DNA from: Georgenia satyanarayanai
Lineage (GTDB): Bacteria; Actinomycetota; Actinomycetes; Actinomycetales; Actinomycetaceae
Length of the DNA stretch: 64,000 nt
Direction: 5' to 3'
Assembly: GCF_023715365.1 (NCBI RefSeq)
Contig: NZ_JAMBNZ010000003.1
Span: 186,001 to 250,000, forward strand
How positions within the stretch are numbered: the stretch's first letter is position 1; each line of letters opens with the position of its first letter. The translations under genes were made by a program, and so were the position numbers. Below, one piece after another: positions 52,312 through 62,698 of this stretch. The notes under the pieces were generated by a model. The model searched no databases, was not told the origin of the DNA, and was given only the letters and a program-made list of their open reading frames with translations.

Positions 52312-53238
52312 GTGTCCGCACTACCCGCAGCCGTCGAGCTCGGCCTCATCTACGCCGTGATGGCGCTGGGGGTCTACCTGACCTTCCGGATCCTCAACTT
52401 CCCCGACCTCACGGTGGACGGCAGCTTCACCACGGGCGCTGCGACCGCCGCCGTCCTCATCACGGGCGGCACGCACCCGGCCCTGGCCACGCTCGCCGCG
52501 GGCGCGGCGGGGCTGGGGGCGGGCGTCATCACCGGCCTGCTCCACGCGAAGGGCGGGATCAACCCGCTGCTCGCGGGCATCCTCACCCAGATCGGCCTGT
52601 ACTCGATCAACCTGCGGATCATGGGCGGGGCCAACGTGCCGCTGCTGCGCGAGGACACGCTCATCACGCCGCTGCGCGACAGCGGCCTGCTCGGTGGTGC
52701 CGCGGCAATCGGGATCTTCGCGGCGATCGCACTCCTCGTGAAGCTCGCCCTCGACTGGTTCCTCCACACCGACACCGGTCTGGCCCTGCAGGCCACCGGC
52801 GACAACGAGGCGATGATCCGCAGCTTCGGTGTCAACACCGACCGCACGAAGATCCTCGGCCTGGCCGTGTCCAACGGGCTCGTCGGGCTCGCCGGCGCGG
52901 GCGTCGCCCAGTACCAGGGCTTCGCCGACATCTCGATGGGGATCGGCCTCATCATCGCCGGCCTCGCCTCGGTCATCCTCGGCCAGGCCGTCTTCGGCTC
53001 GCGCGTCATCGTCATCTCGACGCTCGCCGTCGTCCTCGGCTCGATCCTCTACCGGGTGGTGATCCAGCTCGCCCTCCAGGTGCCGTGGCTGGAGGCCAAC
53101 GACATGAAGCTCGTCTCCGCCGTCCTCGTCGTCACCGCGCTGCTCCTGCCGCGGTGGGGCGTGTTCCGGCGGGTGGGCGCCCTGCGCTCGCTGCGCCGGA
53201 CGGCAGCGACGACCACGACGACGGCGGGAGGCCAGTGA
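52312..53238 (+). CDS. ABC transporter permease (TrpY-like), 308 aa
   Basis: A branched-chain-amino-acid-type permease with about eight hydrophobic segments: YAVMALGVYLTFRILNFPDLTVDGSFTTGAA at the start (the family's LTVDGSF), LLHAKGGINPLLAGILTQIGLYSINLRIMG, and the coupling region NRTKILGLAVSNGLVGLAGA. It acts with the preceding binding protein and the following ATPase. The GTG start lies 5 bp after the previous stop. The stop overlaps the ATPase start region (GTGA). Confidence 0.9.
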   Translation: MSALPAAVELGLIYAVMALGVYLTFRILNFPDLTVDGSFTTGAATAAVLITGGTHPALATLAAGAAGLGAGVITGLLHAKGGINPLLAGILTQIGLYSINLRIMGGANVPLLREDTLITPLRDSGLLGGAAAIGIFAAIALLVKLALDWFLHTDTGLALQATGDNEAMIRSFGVNTDRTKILGLAVSNGLVGLAGAGVAQYQGFADISMGIGLIIAGLASVILGQAVFGSRVIVISTLAVVLGSILYRVVIQLALQVPWLEANDMKLVSAVLVVTALLLPRWGVFRRVGALRSLRRTAATTTTTAGGQ

Positions 53239-53240
53239 CC

Positions 53241-54029
53241 ATGCTCGCCATCGACTCGGTCACCAAGACCTTCTTCCCCGGCACCCCGAACGAGCGGGTC
53301 GCGCTCGCCGGGATCTCCCTGCGCCTGGCGCCGGGTGAGTTCGCCACCGTCATCGGCTCCAACGGCGCGGGCAAGTCGACGCTCCTCAACACCGTCGCCG
53401 GCCGGATCAGCCCCGACTCGGGCACCATCACCGTCGACGGCGACGACGTCACGCGCCTGCCCGACCACCGCCGCGCCGCGCACGTGGGCCGGGTATTCCA
53501 GGACCCGCTCGCCGGCACGGCCCCGGACATGACGATCGAGGAGAACCTCGCGATCGCCTACGCCCGCGGCAAGACGCGCGGCCTGCGGCTGGGGGTCACC
53601 CGCACCAAGCGGGACTTCTTCCGCACCGAGCTCACCTCCCTCGAGCTGGGCCTGGAGAACCGGCTCAAGATGAAGGTCGGCCTGCTCTCCGGCGGTCAGC
53701 GTCAGGCGCTGTCGCTGCTCATGGCGACCTTCAGCGAGCCGAAGATCCTCCTCCTCGACGAGCACACCGCCGCCCTGGACCCCCAGCGCGCGGACCTCAT
53801 CACGCGCCTCACCGCCGAGGCCGTCGAGCGGCACCACCTCACCACGCTCATGGTCACCCACAACATGGACCAGGCCCTGCGGGTGGGCACGCGGCTCATC
53901 ATGATGCACGAGGGCCGGGTGGTCGTCGACATCGCCGGCGAGCGCAAGGACCGCGCGACCGTCCCGGACCTGCTCAGCGCCTTCGCCCAGGCCGGCGCCG
54001 GCCTCGACGACCGCACCCTCCTCCAGTAG
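53241..54029 (+). CDS. ABC transporter ATP-binding protein (TrpZ-like), 262 aa
   Basis: The ATPase of the three-gene importer. Walker A is IGSNGAGKST (about 36-45), the Q-loop is VFQDP, the signature is LSGGQRQAL and Walker B is ILLLDEHTAALD, with the switch His in MVTHNMDQAL. GGGAGG lies 9 bp before ATG 53241; the GTG at 53235 overlaps the permease stop and is an alternative. Convergent with the next gene, 6 bp apart. Confidence 0.92.
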   Translation: MLAIDSVTKTFFPGTPNERVALAGISLRLAPGEFATVIGSNGAGKSTLLNTVAGRISPDSGTITVDGDDVTRLPDHRRAAHVGRVFQDPLAGTAPDMTIEENLAIAYARGKTRGLRLGVTRTKRDFFRTELTSLELGLENRLKMKVGLLSGGQRQALSLLMATFSEPKILLLDEHTAALDPQRADLITRLTAEAVERHHLTTLMVTHNMDQALRVGTRLIMMHEGRVVVDIAGERKDRATVPDLLSAFAQAGAGLDDRTLLQ

Positions 54030-54035
54030 CCGCGC

Positions 54036-54422
54036 TCAGCGCTGCACCCGCCGGCCGGTGACCGTCGTCATCGGCACGGCGACGGGCACGGTGGACGGCA
54101 GGTCGGCCCAGACGTCCGCGTCCGGGGCACCCGGGTTGACGAGCGGATCGCCGACGAGGTGCGCCCGCCCGGTCACGGTCACCGACCAGCCGGCCCGCGC
54201 CTCCTCGTCGAAGTGGCCCGCCGCGAGGGTGATGAGCCGCCCCTCGACCACGGCGGTGAGCGAGCGGCCGTAGACGCTGTGGACGACGATCTCGGTGGCG
54301 TGCAGGGCGAAGTTCACCGGCACCATGTGGACGGCGCCGTCGGCACAGTGGGCGAGCCAGGCCACGGACACCTGCTCGAGCAGGCGGCGGCAGGCGCGCG
54401 GTCCCAGGACCTCGAGCGACAT
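54036..54422 (-). CDS. Pyridoxamine 5'-phosphate oxidase-fold protein, 128 aa
   Basis: A flavin-binding split-barrel protein of the PNPOx-like group: CRRLLEQVSVAWLAHCADGAVHMVPVNFAL, then EGRLITLAAGHFDEEARAGWSVTVTGRAHLV. The pattern VPVNFA matches actinobacterial F420/FMN-binding proteins often annotated as such. Substrate and flavin unproven. The ATG at 54420-54422 precedes a complete domain. Confidence 0.82.
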   Translation of the reverse strand: MSLEVLGPRACRRLLEQVSVAWLAHCADGAVHMVPVNFALHATEIVVHSVYGRSLTAVVEGRLITLAAGHFDEEARAGWSVTVTGRAHLVGDPLVNPGAPDADVWADLPSTVPVAVPMTTVTGRRVQR

Positions 54423-54493
54423 CTCGGCTCCCGTCGGCGGGCCTCCAGCATCTCACCGACCGCTCCCCGGCGGGCCGGGTTGCGCGAGGGGTG

Positions 54494-54970
54494 TCAGGCA
54501 GGCTCGGTGACGTCGGCGACCTGGGCGTCCAGCGCCGTCACGAGGGCAGCGCCGTCGACCGTCGCGGCGACGCCGTGGGCGCCGGCGCCGATCGAGACGG
54601 TGCCCCGCACGCGCTCGTCGGCGACGACCGGCCAGGCGTGCCGGGCCCCGAGGGGCGTGATGGTCCCGCGCTCGTAGCCGGTGACCTCGCGGGCCGTGGC
54701 GGCGTCGGGCATGGACAGGCGGCTGACGCCGAGCAGCGCCCGCAGCCTGGGCCACGAGATCGTGCGGTCACCGGGGACGAGCACGAAGAGGTAGTCCTCC
54801 ACCGCGCGCCGCACGACGATCGTCTTGATGACCGCCGCGGGATCGACGCCGCGGGCCGCGGCGGCCTCCTCCAGGCTGCCCACTGGCCCGTGCCGGGTGA
54901 CGGTGTGAGCCAGGCCGGCGGCCTCCAGCGCGGCGACGGCCTGCGCCTCGCCCGGGCCGGCGGCGCTCAC
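54494..54970 (-). CDS. YbaK/ProX-type aminoacyl-tRNA deacylase, 158 aa
   Basis: An editing-domain protein that removes wrong amino acids from tRNA(Pro), as YbaK does for Cys. Markers: GPVGSLEEAAAARGVDPAAVIKTIVVRRA with the conserved Lys, LVPGDRTISWPRLRALLG, and GYERGTITPLGARHAWPVVAD. The GTG start at 54968-54970 overlaps the stop of the GH65 gene as GTGA. Its functional link to that sugar operon is unclear; the overlap may only reflect gene packing. Confidence 0.88.
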   Translation of the reverse strand: MSAAGPGEAQAVAALEAAGLAHTVTRHGPVGSLEEAAAARGVDPAAVIKTIVVRRAVEDYLFVLVPGDRTISWPRLRALLGVSRLSMPDAATAREVTGYERGTITPLGARHAWPVVADERVRGTVSIGAGAHGVAATVDGAALVTALDAQVADVTEPA

Positions 54971-57351
54971 GAGGCGCTGCGCGCGACCGAGAGCGGGTCG
55001 CGCCCGGCGGGCCGGGGGGTGCGGCCCACCGGCTGCGGCGGCGCGGGCAGCAGCGGCTCGCGCCGCTGGACCGGGCGCGTCACCGGCTGCCCGGCCCGCA
55101 CGAGCACCTCCTCGTCGTAGACCCGCATCGACATCCCCTCCCCGTTCCCGCTCAGCAGCGTGCACGTCACCTCGTCGTGGGTCGCCTCCACCTTGACCGC
55201 CATGCCGTGCCAGAGCACGCGGAAGGCGAGCCGCGTCACCGAGGCCGGCAGCGCCGGCGCCACGCACAGCTGGTCCCCGCGCTCCCGCATCCCGCCGAAG
55301 CCGTCGACGAGAGCCGTCCACGCACCGGCCGAGGAGGCGATGTGCAGGCCCTGGTCGGTGTTGCCCTGGAGGTCGCGCAGGTCGACGAGCGCCGCCTCGT
55401 GGAGGTAGGCGTGCGCGAGGTCGAGGTGGCCGACCTCCGCGCACATGACGGCCTGCGTGCAGGCCGACAGCGAGGAGTCCCGGACGGTGCGACGCTCGTA
55501 GTAATCGAGGTTCCACGCCTTGTCCTTGGCGGTGAACTTTTCCCCGCACCAGTGCATGGCGAGGACGAGGTCGGCCTGCTTGACCACCTGCTTGCGGTAC
55601 AGCTGGAAGTAGGGCGCGTGGAGCATGAGCGGGTAGCGCGTCTCGCCGTCGTGGAAGTCCCACTCCCCGTACCTGGTGAAGCCCTCGCACTGCGGGTGGA
55701 CGCCGAGCTCGGCGTCGTAGGGGATGTGGACGGCGGCGGCCGCGGCCCGCCACGCCTCCCGCTCGTCGTCGTCCACCCCGAGGGCGCCGGCGATGTCCGG
55801 GTTGCGCTCGCACGTCGCGTCCGCCGAACGCAGGTTCCGCGCGGCCATGAGGTTGGTGAAGACGTTGTCGTCGATGACGGCGGTGTACTCATCGGGGCCG
55901 GTGACGCCCTGGACGTGCCAGGCGCCGGAGCGGTCGTGGTGGCCCAGCGACATCCACAGGCGGGCCGTCTCGACGAGCACCTCGGCGCCGCACTCACGGT
56001 CCAGGCTGTCGTCGCCGGTGGTGAGGCGGTAGTACTCGAAGGCACGCGCGACGACGGCGTTGAGATGGAAGGCGGCGGTGCCGGCCGGCCAGTACGCCGA
56101 GGTCTCCTCCCCCTGGATGGTGCGCCACGGGAAGGCCGCGCCGGCCAGCCCGAGGGTCGCGGCGCGCGCCCGTGCCAGCGGCAGCGTCGAGGCACGCCAG
56201 CGCAGCGCGTCGGCCGCCGCGGTGGGGGCCGTCATGACGAGCACGGGCAGGACGAAGCCCTCGACGTCCCAGAAGGTGTGGCCGTTGTAGCCCGTCCCCG
56301 TCAGCGCCTTGGCCCCGATGGCGCGGCCCTCGGCCCGCGCACCCGCCTGGAGCACCTGGAAGAGGCAGAAGCGCACGGCCTGCTGGAGGATCGGGTCGCC
56401 GTCGACCTCGACGTCGGCCGAGCCCCAGAAGTCGTCGAGGTAGGCGCGCTGGTCGCGGACGAGGGAGTCCCAGCCGGCGTACCGCGCGCTCGTGAGCGCG
56501 GCGGCCACCTGGTCACGCAGGGCGTGCTCGCTGCGGGTGCCCGACCAGCCGTAGGCGACGTTCTTCACCACCCGCAGCCGCTCACCGGGCGCGAGGACGG
56601 TGACGACGGTGGTCCGGGCCCAGTCGTCGCGCACCTCGTGCTCCACCTCGTACTGGTGGGGGCACTCGATGTCGTGGTCCATCCCCGCGGCGACGAGCAG
56701 CCCGCTCGTGCGGGTGCGGTGGAGGAGGATCGCGCCGTCCTGCTCGACGTCCTGGGCGACGGCGGAGAGCGGGTCCTGGAGCGCGGCGGCCACGCGCGGG
56801 TCGCCGTCGTCGGCCTCCGAGGGTGTCTCGTTGGCGACGAGCTGGGACTGGACGATGACGCGTGCCGGCCCGTCGACGGGCTCCACCTCGTACGCGATGG
56901 CGGCGACGGCCCGGTGGGTGAGGGAGACGAGCCGGGTGGAGCGCACGACGACCCGGCGCCCGGCCGGGGAGATCCACTCCGTCTCCCGGCGCAGGGTCCC
57001 GGCACGCAGGTCGAGGACGCGCTCGTGGGAGACGACCTCGCCGTAGCGCATGTCGAAGGGCTCGTCGTCGACGAGGAGACGGATGAGCTTGCCGTTGGTG
57101 ACGTTGACGATCGTCTGCCCGGACTCGGGGTACCCGTAGCCGCCCTCGGCGTAGGGCAGCGGGTGGTGCTCGAAGAAGCCGGACAGGTAGGTGCCCTGCT
57201 GGACCACCGGCTCGCCCTCGTCGAGGTTGCCCCGCATCCCGAGGTGGCCGTTGGACAGCGCGAAGAGCGACTCCATCCGTCCGAGGGTCTGGAGGTCCAG
57301 ACCGCGCTCGCGCAGGCACCAGGGCTCGACCGGGAGGGTCGGACCCGTCAC
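54967..57351 (-). CDS. Glycoside hydrolase family 65 protein (disaccharide phosphorylase), 794 aa
   Basis: Same architecture as 37642-39972: beta domain FALSNGHLGMRGNLDEG, barrel with GYNGHTFWDVEGFVLPV, ETSAYWPAGTAAFHLNAVV and QGVTGPDEYTAVIDDNVFTN (general acid Glu about 488), VVKQADLVLAM, and a C-terminal beta domain. Here a beta-phosphoglucomutase gene precedes it with a GTGA overlap, the classic pairing of a phosphorylase yielding beta-glucose 1-phosphate. Maltose, trehalose or kojibiose may be the substrate. The two copies differ clearly along the length, so they are not a recent duplication. Confidence 0.93.
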   Translation of the reverse strand: MTGPTLPVEPWCLRERGLDLQTLGRMESLFALSNGHLGMRGNLDEGEPVVQQGTYLSGFFEHHPLPYAEGGYGYPESGQTIVNVTNGKLIRLLVDDEPFDMRYGEVVSHERVLDLRAGTLRRETEWISPAGRRVVVRSTRLVSLTHRAVAAIAYEVEPVDGPARVIVQSQLVANETPSEADDGDPRVAAALQDPLSAVAQDVEQDGAILLHRTRTSGLLVAAGMDHDIECPHQYEVEHEVRDDWARTTVVTVLAPGERLRVVKNVAYGWSGTRSEHALRDQVAAALTSARYAGWDSLVRDQRAYLDDFWGSADVEVDGDPILQQAVRFCLFQVLQAGARAEGRAIGAKALTGTGYNGHTFWDVEGFVLPVLVMTAPTAAADALRWRASTLPLARARAATLGLAGAAFPWRTIQGEETSAYWPAGTAAFHLNAVVARAFEYYRLTTGDDSLDRECGAEVLVETARLWMSLGHHDRSGAWHVQGVTGPDEYTAVIDDNVFTNLMAARNLRSADATCERNPDIAGALGVDDDEREAWRAAAAAVHIPYDAELGVHPQCEGFTRYGEWDFHDGETRYPLMLHAPYFQLYRKQVVKQADLVLAMHWCGEKFTAKDKAWNLDYYERRTVRDSSLSACTQAVMCAEVGHLDLAHAYLHEAALVDLRDLQGNTDQGLHIASSAGAWTALVDGFGGMRERGDQLCVAPALPASVTRLAFRVLWHGMAVKVEATHDEVTCTLLSGNGEGMSMRVYDEEVLVRAGQPVTRPVQRREPLLPAPPQPVGRTPRPAGRDPLSVARSAS

Positions 57352-58085
57352 AGGAGCTCCTCGAGGTCCGCGACGACGACGTCCGCGCCCTGCTCCCGCA
57401 GCGCGTCGGCCTGCCCCAGGCGGTCGACGCCGACGACGTAGCCGAAGCCACCGGCCCGGCCCGCCGCGACGCCCGCGAGCGCGTCCTCGACGACCGCAGC
57501 CTCCGGCGGGGTCAGCCCCAGGCGGCGGGTGGCCTCGAGGAAGGTGTCCGGCGCCGGCTTGCCGGGCAGGTCGAGGGCGTGCGCCACCGAGCCGTCGACG
57601 AGGACGTCGATGCGGTCCTCCAGGCCCGTGACGTCCAGGACGAGCGCCGCGTTCGCGCTGGAGGAGACGACGGCGCACGGCAGTCCCGCCTCGCGCGCGG
57701 CGTCGAGGTAGCGCAGGGAGCCGGGGAACACCTCGACGCCCTCGGTCGTGATGAGCTTGAGGACGCGCTCGTTCTTGCGGTTGCCGATGCCGTTGAGGGT
57801 CTCCCGCTCGGGGCTGTCCGCGGGGGTGCCGTAGGGCAGGGTGATGTCGCGGCTCCCGAGGAAGTCACGCACGCCGTCGACGCGTCGCTTCCCGTCGACG
57901 TGGGCGGCGTACTCGGCCACCGGGTCGAAGGGGACGAAGGGCTCGCCCGTGCGGCCGGCATGGTCCCGGAGGAACTCGTCGAAAGTCTCCGTCCACGCCC
58001 GGGCATGGAGGGCGGCGGTCTGGGTGAGGACGCCGTCGAGGTCGAACAGGAGGGCACGCACGCTGTCGGGTAGGCCGAGCACCAC
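57348..58085 (-). CDS. pgmB: Beta-phosphoglucomutase (HAD superfamily), 245 aa
   Basis: It converts beta-glucose 1-phosphate to glucose 6-phosphate. HAD motif I is LLFDLDGVLTQTAALHARAW (nucleophile and general acid in DLDGV), motif II is CAVVSSSANAALVL, and motif III/IV are PGKPAPDTFLEATRRLGLTPPEAAVVEDALAGV. The insertion between motif I and the cap is longer than in Lactococcus PgmB. GTG start at 58083-58085 after GAAGGAG. The following GH65 gene overlaps by 4 bp. Confidence 0.9.
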   Translation of the reverse strand: MVLGLPDSVRALLFDLDGVLTQTAALHARAWTETFDEFLRDHAGRTGEPFVPFDPVAEYAAHVDGKRRVDGVRDFLGSRDITLPYGTPADSPERETLNGIGNRKNERVLKLITTEGVEVFPGSLRYLDAAREAGLPCAVVSSSANAALVLDVTGLEDRIDVLVDGSVAHALDLPGKPAPDTFLEATRRLGLTPPEAAVVEDALAGVAAGRAGGFGYVVGVDRLGQADALREQGADVVVADLEELL

Positions 58086-58150
58086 TTCTCCTTCGTTTGG
58101 AGGTCCGCCCCAGCCTTACAGGCTTCGGCTGGACGCGCGCCTCGTTGGGC

Positions 58151-59347
58151 TCAGCGGAGGCGGACGGGGGCGACGGCGTAGCCGCCGACCGGGGGCAGCG
58201 CGCGCTCACGCGGCCGGTCGGGGTCCGGGTCCACCGACGTCGTCGCGGCGAGGACGGCGCGGGTGAGCGCCCGCAGCTCGAGGGTGGCGAGCGGGCGTCC
58301 GGGGCACACGTGCCGCCCGATGCCCCACACGAGGTTGTAGGGGGCGTTGCGCTCGGGCGCGAAGTCGTCCGGGTCGCCGAAGACCCGCGGGTCGCGGTTG
58401 GCCGCCGTCCAGCTGAGGTGGACGCGGTCCCCGGCGGCGATCTCGCGGCCGGCGAGCGTGACGGCCTCGGTCGCGACCCGCCGGTTGCTGACGAAGGGGT
58501 CGTCGATCCGGAGGATCTCGTCGAGGACCGCGTTCAGCTCGCGGTCCGACACCCCGGACCGCAACCGGTCCTGCAGCGGCGGGTGGTCGGCGAGGTGGCT
58601 GAGGACGACGCCGGCGCACAGGGCCATCGAGCCGAGGTCACCGCCGGTCCAGTTGCGCAGGAGGGAGACGATCTCCTCGTCAGTCAGCGGGCGTCCGTCC
58701 ACGCGGTCGCGGACGAGCTCGGTCGTCACGTCGTCGGGAGCGTCCGCGCCGGCCTGCCGGCGCGCGTCGGTGAGGGAGCGGATGATCGCGTCGAAGCGCG
58801 CGGCGACCTCGGCGGTGCGGGCGCGGTCGCCCGAGCGGCTCGCGGCGTGGTTGTCGGCCATCCACCGGAGCAGCTCGTCCTCGAGCTCGGCCGGCCAGCC
58901 CAGCCAGGCGCACTGGGCGCGCACCGCGAAGCGCGCACCGACCGCGACGGCGTCGACCGCTCCCGGCACGTCGAGGCCCGCGACGAGCTCGGTGGCGACC
59001 CGCTCGACCGCCGGCTCGAGGGCGCGCATCCGCTCCGGCGTGAAGTACCGGTCGACGACGGCGCGGTAGGCGGTGTGGGTGGGCCCGTCCAGGCCGTTGG
59101 GCACCTGGAGGAAACGGGAGACGCCGTTGGAGAAGGTGCGGTCGTCCAGCGCGGCGGTGGTGACCGCGGCGTGGGAGAAGAAGGTCCAGTCCCCGGCCGG
59201 CCCGCGCGCCACGGGGCAATGCCCGCGCATCTCGTCGTAGGCGGCCAACGGGTCACGCCGCACCCGCGGCCCGCGCGGGTTCCAGTCCGGGGCCGGGGTG
59301 GTGCCGGGTGCCGTGCTCAGCTCGTCCGTCGGAAGGTGCTCAGTCAT
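58151..59347 (-). CDS. Cytochrome P450, 398 aa
   Basis: A soluble bacterial monooxygenase. The heme loop is LVWGIGRHVCPGRPLATLELR (Cys about 348), the ExxR helix is in VLDEILRIDDPF with the ERR partner PDDFAPERNAPY, and the I-helix is NWTGGDLGSMALCAG, which lacks the usual acid-Thr pair (here GGDLGS), so oxygen activation may differ. No ferredoxin gene is adjacent. Substrate unknown. ATG at 59345-59347. Confidence 0.9.
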   Translation of the reverse strand: MTEHLPTDELSTAPGTTPAPDWNPRGPRVRRDPLAAYDEMRGHCPVARGPAGDWTFFSHAAVTTAALDDRTFSNGVSRFLQVPNGLDGPTHTAYRAVVDRYFTPERMRALEPAVERVATELVAGLDVPGAVDAVAVGARFAVRAQCAWLGWPAELEDELLRWMADNHAASRSGDRARTAEVAARFDAIIRSLTDARRQAGADAPDDVTTELVRDRVDGRPLTDEEIVSLLRNWTGGDLGSMALCAGVVLSHLADHPPLQDRLRSGVSDRELNAVLDEILRIDDPFVSNRRVATEAVTLAGREIAAGDRVHLSWTAANRDPRVFGDPDDFAPERNAPYNLVWGIGRHVCPGRPLATLELRALTRAVLAATTSVDPDPDRPRERALPPVGGYAVAPVRLR

Positions 59348-59390
59348 CCGGCCATTCTCCCAACGCGCCCGCCCGTCACCGTCCCAACCT

Positions 59391-59454
59391 CCGCATATGG
59401 GTGAATCTGGTGCACAACGAGGCGCACCGGCCGCAGAATCCGCGCATATGTGCG
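59391..59454. promoter_or_regulatory. Two CGCATATG-type sites upstream of the P450 gene
   Basis: CCGCATATGG (59391-59400) and the near-palindrome CGCGCATATGTGCG (59441-59454) are 44-94 bp upstream of the P450 start, in the only non-coding gap of the area. AT-rich core steps stand out from the GC-rich surroundings. They may be a regulator's binding sites; no regulator gene is adjacent. Confidence 0.35.
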
Positions 59455-59473
59455 GGGTGGGGTGCGGTGGTGG

Positions 59474-60015
59474 TTACGGGAGGCGCTCGAGCCGCTCGGC
59501 GACGTCGACGAGGACGTCGAGGTAGCGGTCCAGCTCGGTGAGGAGCGGCTCGCCGGGGAGCCAGCCGAGGACGACGCCCCGCTCCACCCGCAGCGACAGC
59601 CCCGTCGGGGCGCGCTCGCCCAGCCACGCGCCGCCCTCGGCGCCCAGCTCCTCGGCGGGGACGCCGCCGGTCATCATCTGTGCCACCGGCACCGCGGCGT
59701 GCAGCTCGACGGTGAGGACGTGGGCGACCTCGCGCGGCGGCGCCGTCCCGAGGCGGAAGGACGTCGCCTCCCGGCCGCGGTACTCCCCCGCGACGGCGTC
59801 CTCCACCTCCCGCTCCGGTGCCGCGAAGGGCGGGCACTGCCAGCGGCCGAGCACCTCCGGGGCGGCGCCGAGCACCCGCCAGCCACGCGGCGCGGCCCAG
59901 ACCTCCAGCCGCTCGGTGCGGCGGACGGCGCTGCCAAGCCGCCGGCGCGAGCGTGCCAGCAGCAGCGCCGGCACCGCGACGACCGCCACGAGGAGGAGGA
60001 GCACGAGCGTCTCGT

Positions 60016-60019
<4 letters not shown>
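59474..60019 (-). CDS. Single-pass membrane protein at the end of the thi operon, 181 aa
   Basis: Unknown function. One N-terminal hydrophobic helix (LVLLLLVAVVAVPALLLA, residues 4-21) anchors a soluble domain of about 150 residues with WAAPRGWRVLG, REATSFRLGTAPPREVAHVLTVELHA and GVVLGWLPGEPLLTELDRYLDVLVDVAERL. The GTG start overlaps the thiQ stop as GTGA, so it belongs to the riboswitch-controlled operon. Likely exposed in the cytoplasm or outside depending on orientation. Not a known thiamine protein. Confidence 0.7.
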
Positions 60020-61022
<1,003 letters not shown>

Positions 61023-61026
<4 letters not shown>

Positions 61027-62666
61027 CACGTACCCATCCTGTCTCCTCGGAGCCGTTCGGCCAGCATCATGACGCCGGCGGTGAGGGTGGCCAGGACGAC
61101 GGACGCCGCGAGCGCCATCCCGTAGTTCTCGGCGCCGGGGCGGCCGATGAGCCGGAAGATGACGACCGGCAGCGTGGGGCTCTCGGGGCGGGAGAGGAAG
61201 GCGGTGGCGCCGAACTCCCCGAGCGAGACCGCGAAGGCGAAGCCCACCGCGAGGCCGAGGCCACGGACGAGGAAGGGACCGTCGACGGTCGCGAGCACGC
61301 GTCCGGGGGACGCCCCGAGGACGGCCGCCGCCTCCCGCAGCCGCGGGTCGATCGCCCGGAGGACGGGCAGCACGGTCCGCACGACGAGCGGCACCGCGAC
61401 CACCGCCTGGGCGATCGGCACGATGAGCGCCGAGCCGCGCAGGTCGAGGGGCGGGGAGTCGAGGGTGATGAGGAAGCCGAAGCCGACCGTCACCGCGGAC
61501 ACCCCGAGCGGGAGCATGAAGACGGCGTCGAGCACCCCCAGCGCCCGGCGCCCGCCCGGCGAGCGCGGCCGGCGGGAGACGACGAGCGCGACGAGCGTGC
61601 CGACGACGACGGCGATGACGGTCGCGTCCACGGCCGCGCGCAGGGAGTTGAGGGCCGCCTCCCACACGGTGACGGTGAGGGCGTTGGTGCCGCCCGTCGT
61701 CGCCAGCCGGCGGTAGTTGCCCAGGCCCCAGCCCTCGGGAGTGCGCAGCGAGCCGGCGAGGAGGTGGGCGAGCGGCAGGACGAGCAGCCCGAGGACGACG
61801 ACGGCGGTGAGGGCTGTGGCGGGCGCGTCCGGTCCCGGCCGCCCGGCCTGGCGCAGCCGCAGCGGGTGGGTGGCGGAACGGTCGGCGCGCAGGTGGAGGG
61901 AGCGGTCGTAGTGCCGGCGGGCGCGGGAGGCGAGGAGCAGGGCGGCGCCGACGACGAGGAGCTGGAGCACCGAGAGCACGGCAGCCGCCCGCAGGTCGAG
62001 GAACTGGGTGGTCTGGATCCACACCTCGGTCTCGATCGTCCCGTAGCGCAGCCCGCCCATGGTCAGGACGACCCCGAAGGACGTGGCGCAGAAGAGGAAG
62101 ACGACGGCGCCCGCCGAGACGACGGCCGGGGCGAGCGCGGGCAGGGTCACCGTGCGGAACGCCCGCCACGGGGAGGCGCCGAGGCTGCGGGCCGCCTCCT
62201 CGGCGCGCGGGTCGAGCCGCTCCCACAGCGCCCCGACGGTGCGCACGACGAGCGCGTAGTTGAAGAACACGAGCGCCGCGACGACCGCCGCGAAGGTCCC
62301 GTCGATGCCGAGGAAGCCGAGCGGTCCGGTCTCCACGAGAAGTGAGCGGAAGGCGACGCCCACGACGACCGTCGGCAGCACGAAGGGCACCGTGACGAAG
62401 CCGCGCACGAGCCGGCGGCTCCGGAAGCGGCAGCGGTAGAGCACGTAGGCGCCCGGGACCCCGAGGAGCAGGGCGGCCACGGTCGCGGTGAGTGACTGGC
62501 CGACCGTGATCCCGATGACCCGCCACGTCCGCCGCCGCGAGAGCACCTCGGAGATGCCGCCGAGGTCGAGGGTGCCGCCGGGAACGAAGCCGCGCGCGAC
62601 CATCGTCGCGACCGGCCACAGGAAGAAGACGGAGAGGAACGCGAGCGGCACCCCGGCGCCGAGCAC
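61023..62666 (-). CDS. thiP: Thiamine ABC transporter permease (ThiP-like, two-domain), about 547 aa
   Basis: A fused double permease with about 12 hydrophobic segments. Each half carries an EAA coupling loop: EEAARSLGASPWRAFRTVTLPAL in the first and REAAAVLGASPGRVLATVDGPFL in the second. The first standard start is GTG 62666, which still leaves helix 1 whole; a CTG at 62702, forming a CTGA overlap with the thiB stop, would add 12 residues. Coupled with thiB upstream and thiQ downstream. Confidence 0.88.
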
Positions 62667-62698
62667 CCAGGCGAGCGCGCCCGCCTGGCTGCGCCGGG

